Shown here: one piece after another, positions 15,915 to 19,273 of the stretch | How the letters are laid out: every line of letters starts with the position of its first letter | Numbering within the stretch: the stretch's first letter is position 1 | Assembly (NCBI GenBank): GCA_025350445.1 | Contig: JANXXV010000179.1 | Span: 1-19,273, forward strand | Length of the DNA stretch: 19,273 nt | Direction of reading: 5' to 3' | DNA from: Bryobacteraceae bacterium | GTDB lineage: Bacteria; Acidobacteriota; Terriglobia; Bryobacterales; Bryobacteraceae | Position numbers and translations under genes: made by a program | The notes under the pieces: generated by a model | Databases searched by the model: none | What the model was told of the DNA's origin: nothing | The model's input: only the letters and a program-made list of their open reading frames with translations

Positions 15915-17386
15915 TCTCGGGAAACGAATCTCCAATCAGCCGCCGTGGATTTCTCGGCGCGGCGTTGGGTGCCGGCGCCGCGGCGCCGCTGTTGGCGCAA
16001 CCCGCCCCAAAACTGATTCCTTGGATGTACATGATCTATCCGCTGGAACAGTGGCTGGATGATTATGTGCGCACGCTTGACGCCTGGGAAGAAGGGGGCG
16101 TCAAGGGCCTGGTGATTGGGCCGCTCACCTTCTATAAGGAGGTCCCCCGCTTCGATTTCACCTACGCCCGGGCGGGCGACAGACTCGCGACGTTCGTTGC
16201 CGATCCGAAAATCTACCAGCGCTATGGTCTGATACCACCCGCACCTGGACCTCGCGATCCGAAGAAGGAAAAGCAACTTCAGGATCTGGTGGCCAATGCC
16301 GCCGCTCGCGGTTGGGAAATCCTGTTTTTTGGGCCGGGTCAAACAGGCCAAGCCAAATCCCCCGAACAGGATCCCTTCGGCGCCCTTTCGCTGGCCGCCG
16401 GAATTGAGGATACGATGCGCGCCTTTCCTCAGGCAACGGGCGTCCTGATCGACGGCGGCGGCGAGCACCATTATGAACTGGCCTTCCATCATGGTGGTGA
16501 ACTGCTGGAGATCCGCGACAGCGAAAAACCGGTTCTCCGGCATCTGGGCATGGATATCGGACGCATGGATCGAGGCATCGCTCATCTGCGGAATAGGATG
16601 CATCACCTGACGCCGTCCATGGTTCGCTATTACGCGAAGGGCGGAATGATGGGTGGCCTCGACTTATTCGACCTCGACGAAGACGTACTTTACTGGTTCC
16701 GTTCGCGTCAGGAAGCGACGATGCAAACGGTGGCAGCCTACCGAAAGCAGATTGACGGGATGGAGCGCAAAGCGAAGTTTGCCACGATCACACGGGCAAC
16801 TACGTTTTCGCTGCTCACTACGCAGGACTATTCCCGAATTCATCCCTATTTCGACTTCCTTTTCCATAAGCACTACTTTTGGAATCGCGGCTTTGACGGC
16901 ATGTACGGCACCATCGCCCGCTGGGTGCGAACGATTGGCGAATGGAATCCGGCACTGAGTGAAGAGGATTGTTTCTCAGCCGTACAGTGCTGGTTCGGGC
17001 TGAAACTTCCGGGGGTGAAGACGGTTGCGGATATGGATGAGAAGGGTTTTCCGGATGAATTTTTCTCCGAAGTTGTCGCCTCGGAAACGCAGCGTGCGCT
17101 GGATGCGGTCGGCGACCCTAATAAAGTGATTGCGTGGGTCTCGACCGGGCGGAATCCCCATGCGGGTGACCCAATGCCGGCACGCGATCTTTATCGGATT
17201 TTAAAGGCGTCCCAATCGGCTGGCCTTAAGCGCTTCATCTTCCACCCGGATTTGAACGTGGGCGCGGCAGAATGGGACGTCATCTCCGGATTGTGCGGAA
17301 AACGCTGGCACGAAGACCCTTCGGGGTATTGGCCTTTGGATACGCCAAAGCCGGGAACCTGGAACGGCGGACGCAAGCCGAAGTAG
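15908..17386 (+). CDS. Tat-exported protein of unknown function, possibly a TIM-barrel hydrolase
   Basis: I do not recognise this 492-residue protein. It has a clear Tat signal (SRRGFLGAALGAGAAAPLLAQP, about 11-32). The mature part is rich in aromatic residues and histidines and shows alternating strand/helix segments such as VKGLVIGPLTFY (65-76), GWEILFFGPG (135-144), GVLIDGGGEHHYEL (178-191), MGGLDLFDLDEDVLYWF (248-264), FDFLFHKHYFWNRGFDG (315-331) and LKRFIFHPDLN (440-450). That pattern resembles the beta/alpha barrels of glycoside-hydrolase-like families, with acidic residues near strand ends (Asp182, Glu186, Asp255), but no named family is claimed. It overlaps the receptor gene by 7 bp. 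By analogy with receptor-plus-enzyme pairs it probably acts on the receptor's ligand in the periplasm. The start ATG is fixed by the overlap and the Tat motif. Confidence 0.8.
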   Translation: MVISGNESPISRRGFLGAALGAGAAAPLLAQPAPKLIPWMYMIYPLEQWLDDYVRTLDAWEEGGVKGLVIGPLTFYKEVPRFDFTYARAGDRLATFVADPKIYQRYGLIPPAPGPRDPKKEKQLQDLVANAAARGWEILFFGPGQTGQAKSPEQDPFGALSLAAGIEDTMRAFPQATGVLIDGGGEHHYELAFHHGGELLEIRDSEKPVLRHLGMDIGRMDRGIAHLRNRMHHLTPSMVRYYAKGGMMGGLDLFDLDEDVLYWFRSRQEATMQTVAAYRKQIDGMERKAKFATITRATTFSLLTTQDYSRIHPYFDFLFHKHYFWNRGFDGMYGTIARWVRTIGEWNPALSEEDCFSAVQCWFGLKLPGVKTVADMDEKGFPDEFFSEVVASETQRALDAVGDPNKVIAWVSTGRNPHAGDPMPARDLYRILKASQSAGLKRFIFHPDLNVGAAEWDVISGLCGKRWHEDPSGYWPLDTPKPGTWNGGRKPK

Positions 17387-17805
17387 ACTACATCAGAGCC
17401 CGTCCCATGACGTGGTTCGTCAATAAAGGCAGGGCTCCGGGGCGTGATCACGGTATAGTTCCGCGCGATGCCACCCCGGGCTCGATTTTACCCTCATCCC
17501 ATGCCTGAACCTAAACCCCGGCAGTTGGAGCCACCCAAAACCAGATTCGTCTCTAGTCCGCAAGCAGTTACAACGGAATTAGTGATCCCCCGATTGGTGA
17601 ACTGCGAAGCAGTTGAAATCCCGGGCCAGTTCAGCAGCTTGGCACGATCCGCGGAATTTGAACTGCCGGATTTAGGCTGAATGATCATCCGGCCTGCGTA
17701 GACGTTCCGGCGCATACAACCTCCGAATCGGCATTCCGGCCGAATCCCCAGGTAATACAAAACTCGGACATTCCAAATCACGCGGGCATGACACTATATG
17801 GCTAG
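17387..17805. other. 419-bp gap without a recognised gene
   Basis: Open frames exist on both strands (plus 17468-17680, minus 17494-17781) but neither resembles a known protein or has a good start signal. A small perfect hairpin AACTGC-GAA-GCAGTT lies at 17600-17614 with no T-run after it. GAGCCC (17396-17401) and GGGCTC (17432-17437) are complementary but far apart, so no intrinsic terminator is claimed. The right end (17747-17805) is the 67-bp repeat. The stretch may hold decayed sequence. Confidence 0.6.
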
Positions 17806-17813
17806 ATGAGCAA
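17747..17813 (+). repeat. 67-bp direct repeat, right copy; leader and start of the flavoprotein gene
   Basis: This copy matches 9997-10063 without gaps (57 of 67). It supplies the 59 bp before the ATG at 17806 and the first 8 coding bases (ATGAGCAA). No Shine-Dalgarno is present in it. A minimal frame ATG GCT AGA TGA (17798-17809) ends on a TGA that overlaps the gene's own ATG, so ribosomes could reach the start by termination-reinitiation. The sequence could be a shared promoter/leader or the edge of a duplicated or inserted segment. Confidence 0.85.
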
Positions 17814-19227
17814 CCTTCCTGCAATCATTCAAGGCGGCATGGGAGTGGGTGTTTCAAGTTGGCGGCTGGCACGGGCAGTATCCACGCTTGGCCAGCTCGG
17901 TGTGGTTTCCGGGACGGCGCTCGATCAGGTGCTGGCAAGACGCCTGCAAGATGGCGATCCCGGCGGACACATGCGCCGCGGTCTCGACCGTTTCCCATTC
18001 CCGGAAATGGCCGAACGCATCTGGCGGACATACTACATCCCGGATGGCAAGCACCCAACCGCGTCGTACAAGCCGCTGCCAACACATACCAGGGAGACCC
18101 CGCGGGAGTTACAGGAACTTTGCATAGTAGCCAACTTCGTCGAAGTCACCCTCGCGCGGGAGGGCCACGGAAATGCCGTCGGCATCAATTATCTGGAAAA
18201 GATCCAGATCCCGCACCTGCCTTCCATTTACGGCGCCATGCTCGCCGGCGTTGACTACGTCCTGATGGGCGCCGGCATACCCCTGAAGATTCCGGGCGTG
18301 CTCGATTGTTTCACCAACCACAACACGGCAAGCTACACCCTGCACGTAACCGGTGCGCAAGACGGCGACGACACGACGATGACCTTCGTGCCGCGCGAAT
18401 TCATGGACCGGGACCTGCCGCGGCTGACCCGGCCCACATTTCTCGCCATCGTGTCTTCCACCACTCTTGCCATCACGCTGCTCAGGAAAGCCAATGGCAA
18501 GGTGGACGGCTTCGTCATTGAAGGCGACACGGCGGGCGGCCACAATGCTCCGCCTCGCGGGAAGCTCCAGCTCAACGGTTTTGGCGAACCTATTTACGGC
18601 GAGCGCGACAAAGTGGACGTGGAAATACTGCGGAAACTCGGCGTGCCCTTCTGGCTGGCGGGAGGCTATGGCACCGCGGAGCGGCTGCGCGAAGCCTTGG
18701 CTGCCGGGGCTGCGGGCGTCCAGGTAGGAACCGCTTTTGCCTTTTGCGCCGAGTCGGGATTGAGGGCCGATTACAAGCAGGCGCTCCTGCGAAAAGCGAT
18801 TGCCGGCGAGGCCCGCGTATTTACCGATCCACTGGCGTCTCCCACGAATTTCCCGTTCAAGGTGGCACAACTGGAAGGTTCCATTTCAGACCGGGCCGCC
18901 TATGATGCCAGGCCTCGCATTTGCGATGCGGGCTATCTGCGCGAGGCTTACAGAACCGCTAGCGGCGAAATCGATTTCCGCTGCCCCGCTGAACCGGTAT
19001 CCACCTATTTATCAAAAGGCGGAAAGCTGGAGAACACCACCGGCAGGAAATGCGTGTGCAACGCGCTGCTGGCAAATATTGGGCATGCGCAGATCCGCAG
19101 CGGCAAGCACTTGGAAAAAGGGCTGGTCACGGCGGGCGACGCATTAACCGGAATCGCACGCTTCGTCACGCCGCATCAATCGGAGTACACTGCGGCGGAT
19201 GTAATCGCAAACCTGATGAACGCATGA
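17806..19227 (+). CDS. Nitronate-monooxygenase-like FMN flavoprotein
   Basis: The 473-residue protein matches the 2-nitropropane dioxygenase/nitronate monooxygenase superfamily (FMN TIM barrel, related to FabK). It shows LPAIIQGGMGVGVSSW (4-19) as the first strand, FVIEGDTAGGHNAPPRG (236-252) with His246, FWLAGGYGT (282-290) and GVQVGTAFAFCAESG (304-318) as FMN-phosphate and barrel-end motifs. It is longer than typical nitronate monooxygenases. The extra C-terminal region has four cysteines (Cys373, Cys393, Cys416, Cys418) that could bind a metal. No signal peptide is seen, so it is cytoplasmic. The start is certain at the protein level because the conserved first strand begins at residue 4 and a TAG directly precedes the ATG. 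The actual substrate is not established; the superfamily also includes enoyl reductases and other flavoenzymes. Confidence 0.87.
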   Translation: MSNLPAIIQGGMGVGVSSWRLARAVSTLGQLGVVSGTALDQVLARRLQDGDPGGHMRRGLDRFPFPEMAERIWRTYYIPDGKHPTASYKPLPTHTRETPRELQELCIVANFVEVTLAREGHGNAVGINYLEKIQIPHLPSIYGAMLAGVDYVLMGAGIPLKIPGVLDCFTNHNTASYTLHVTGAQDGDDTTMTFVPREFMDRDLPRLTRPTFLAIVSSTTLAITLLRKANGKVDGFVIEGDTAGGHNAPPRGKLQLNGFGEPIYGERDKVDVEILRKLGVPFWLAGGYGTAERLREALAAGAAGVQVGTAFAFCAESGLRADYKQALLRKAIAGEARVFTDPLASPTNFPFKVAQLEGSISDRAAYDARPRICDAGYLREAYRTASGEIDFRCPAEPVSTYLSKGGKLENTTGRKCVCNALLANIGHAQIRSGKHLEKGLVTAGDALTGIARFVTPHQSEYTAADVIANLMNA

Positions 19228-19273
19228 TCCGCGGCCGTCGCGGTAACCTGAAGAAGGCGGCACACGCCTAACC

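Noticed and set aside
15722..16606. A 294-codon minus-strand open frame across the receptor/exported-protein junction
   Set aside because: It runs antisense through two coding genes that overlap by 7 bp, so both sense frames are well supported; no domain is seen.
17396..17437. Intrinsic terminator after the exported-protein gene
   Set aside because: The 6-bp arms are separated by 30 bp and no T-run follows.
18109..18870. A 253-codon minus-strand open frame inside the flavoprotein gene
   Set aside because: Antisense to conserved FMN-barrel motifs; no recognisable protein.
19224..19271. A 15-codon ORF overlapping the flavoprotein stop codon as ATGA
   Set aside because: Too short and basic with no recognisable feature; chance is likely.

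Overview
The window looks like a chromosomal stretch from a soil Acidobacterium of the Solibacter/Bryobacter type. This is inferred from content, not from a marker gene. The signs are very large Oar-like TonB-dependent receptors with an N-terminal carboxypeptidase-regulatory domain (two intact, one wrecked), Tat-type signals on most of the exported enzymes, an S1 sulfatase, GC-rich coding DNA with long antisense shadow ORFs, and an intergenic repeat whose arms read CCGCTCCC..GGTC.CGGCTCGG. No RNA gene, CRISPR array, integrase or transposase was found.

Layout. Positions 39-250 hold an inverted-repeat element with a 14-bp tandem array inside it. From 254 to 6410, all on the minus strand, lies a tight four-gene unit. 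In transcription order it is TonB receptor (6410-3192), exported FMN alpha-hydroxy-acid dehydrogenase (3146-1923), tetraheme c-type cytochrome (1926-1375, ATGA overlap) and secreted CE1-type esterase (1360-254). A second minus-strand unit lies upstream: a paralogous FMN dehydrogenase (9958-8789), an exported sulfatase (8701-7076) and a decayed TonB receptor (7066-6502). In that remnant the N-terminus is fused to the last residues of the C-terminus. A LysR regulator (11063-10164, GTG start) follows further upstream. It diverges from a plus-strand unit made of a class V aminotransferase (11186-12388), a TonB receptor (12450-15914) and an unrecognised Tat-exported protein (15908-17386, overlapping the receptor). 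After a 419-bp gap comes a nitronate-monooxygenase-like flavoprotein (17806-19227).

How it may work together. Each unit pairs, or once paired, an outer-membrane receptor for a small ligand with exported enzymes that could process that ligand. In the first unit a coherent though unproven path is: ester taken in or bound, esterase releases a hydroxy acid, the Tat-exported flavoenzyme oxidises it, and the tetraheme cytochrome accepts the electrons. The two FMN paralogues lack different substrate-binding tyrosines, so they probably do not share a substrate.

The most unusual structural signal is a pair of ungapped 67-bp direct repeats (9997-10063 and 17747-17813, 57 of 67 identical) that bracket the whole LysR-aminotransferase-receptor-exported protein module. 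The right copy also supplies the leader and start codon of the flavoprotein gene.
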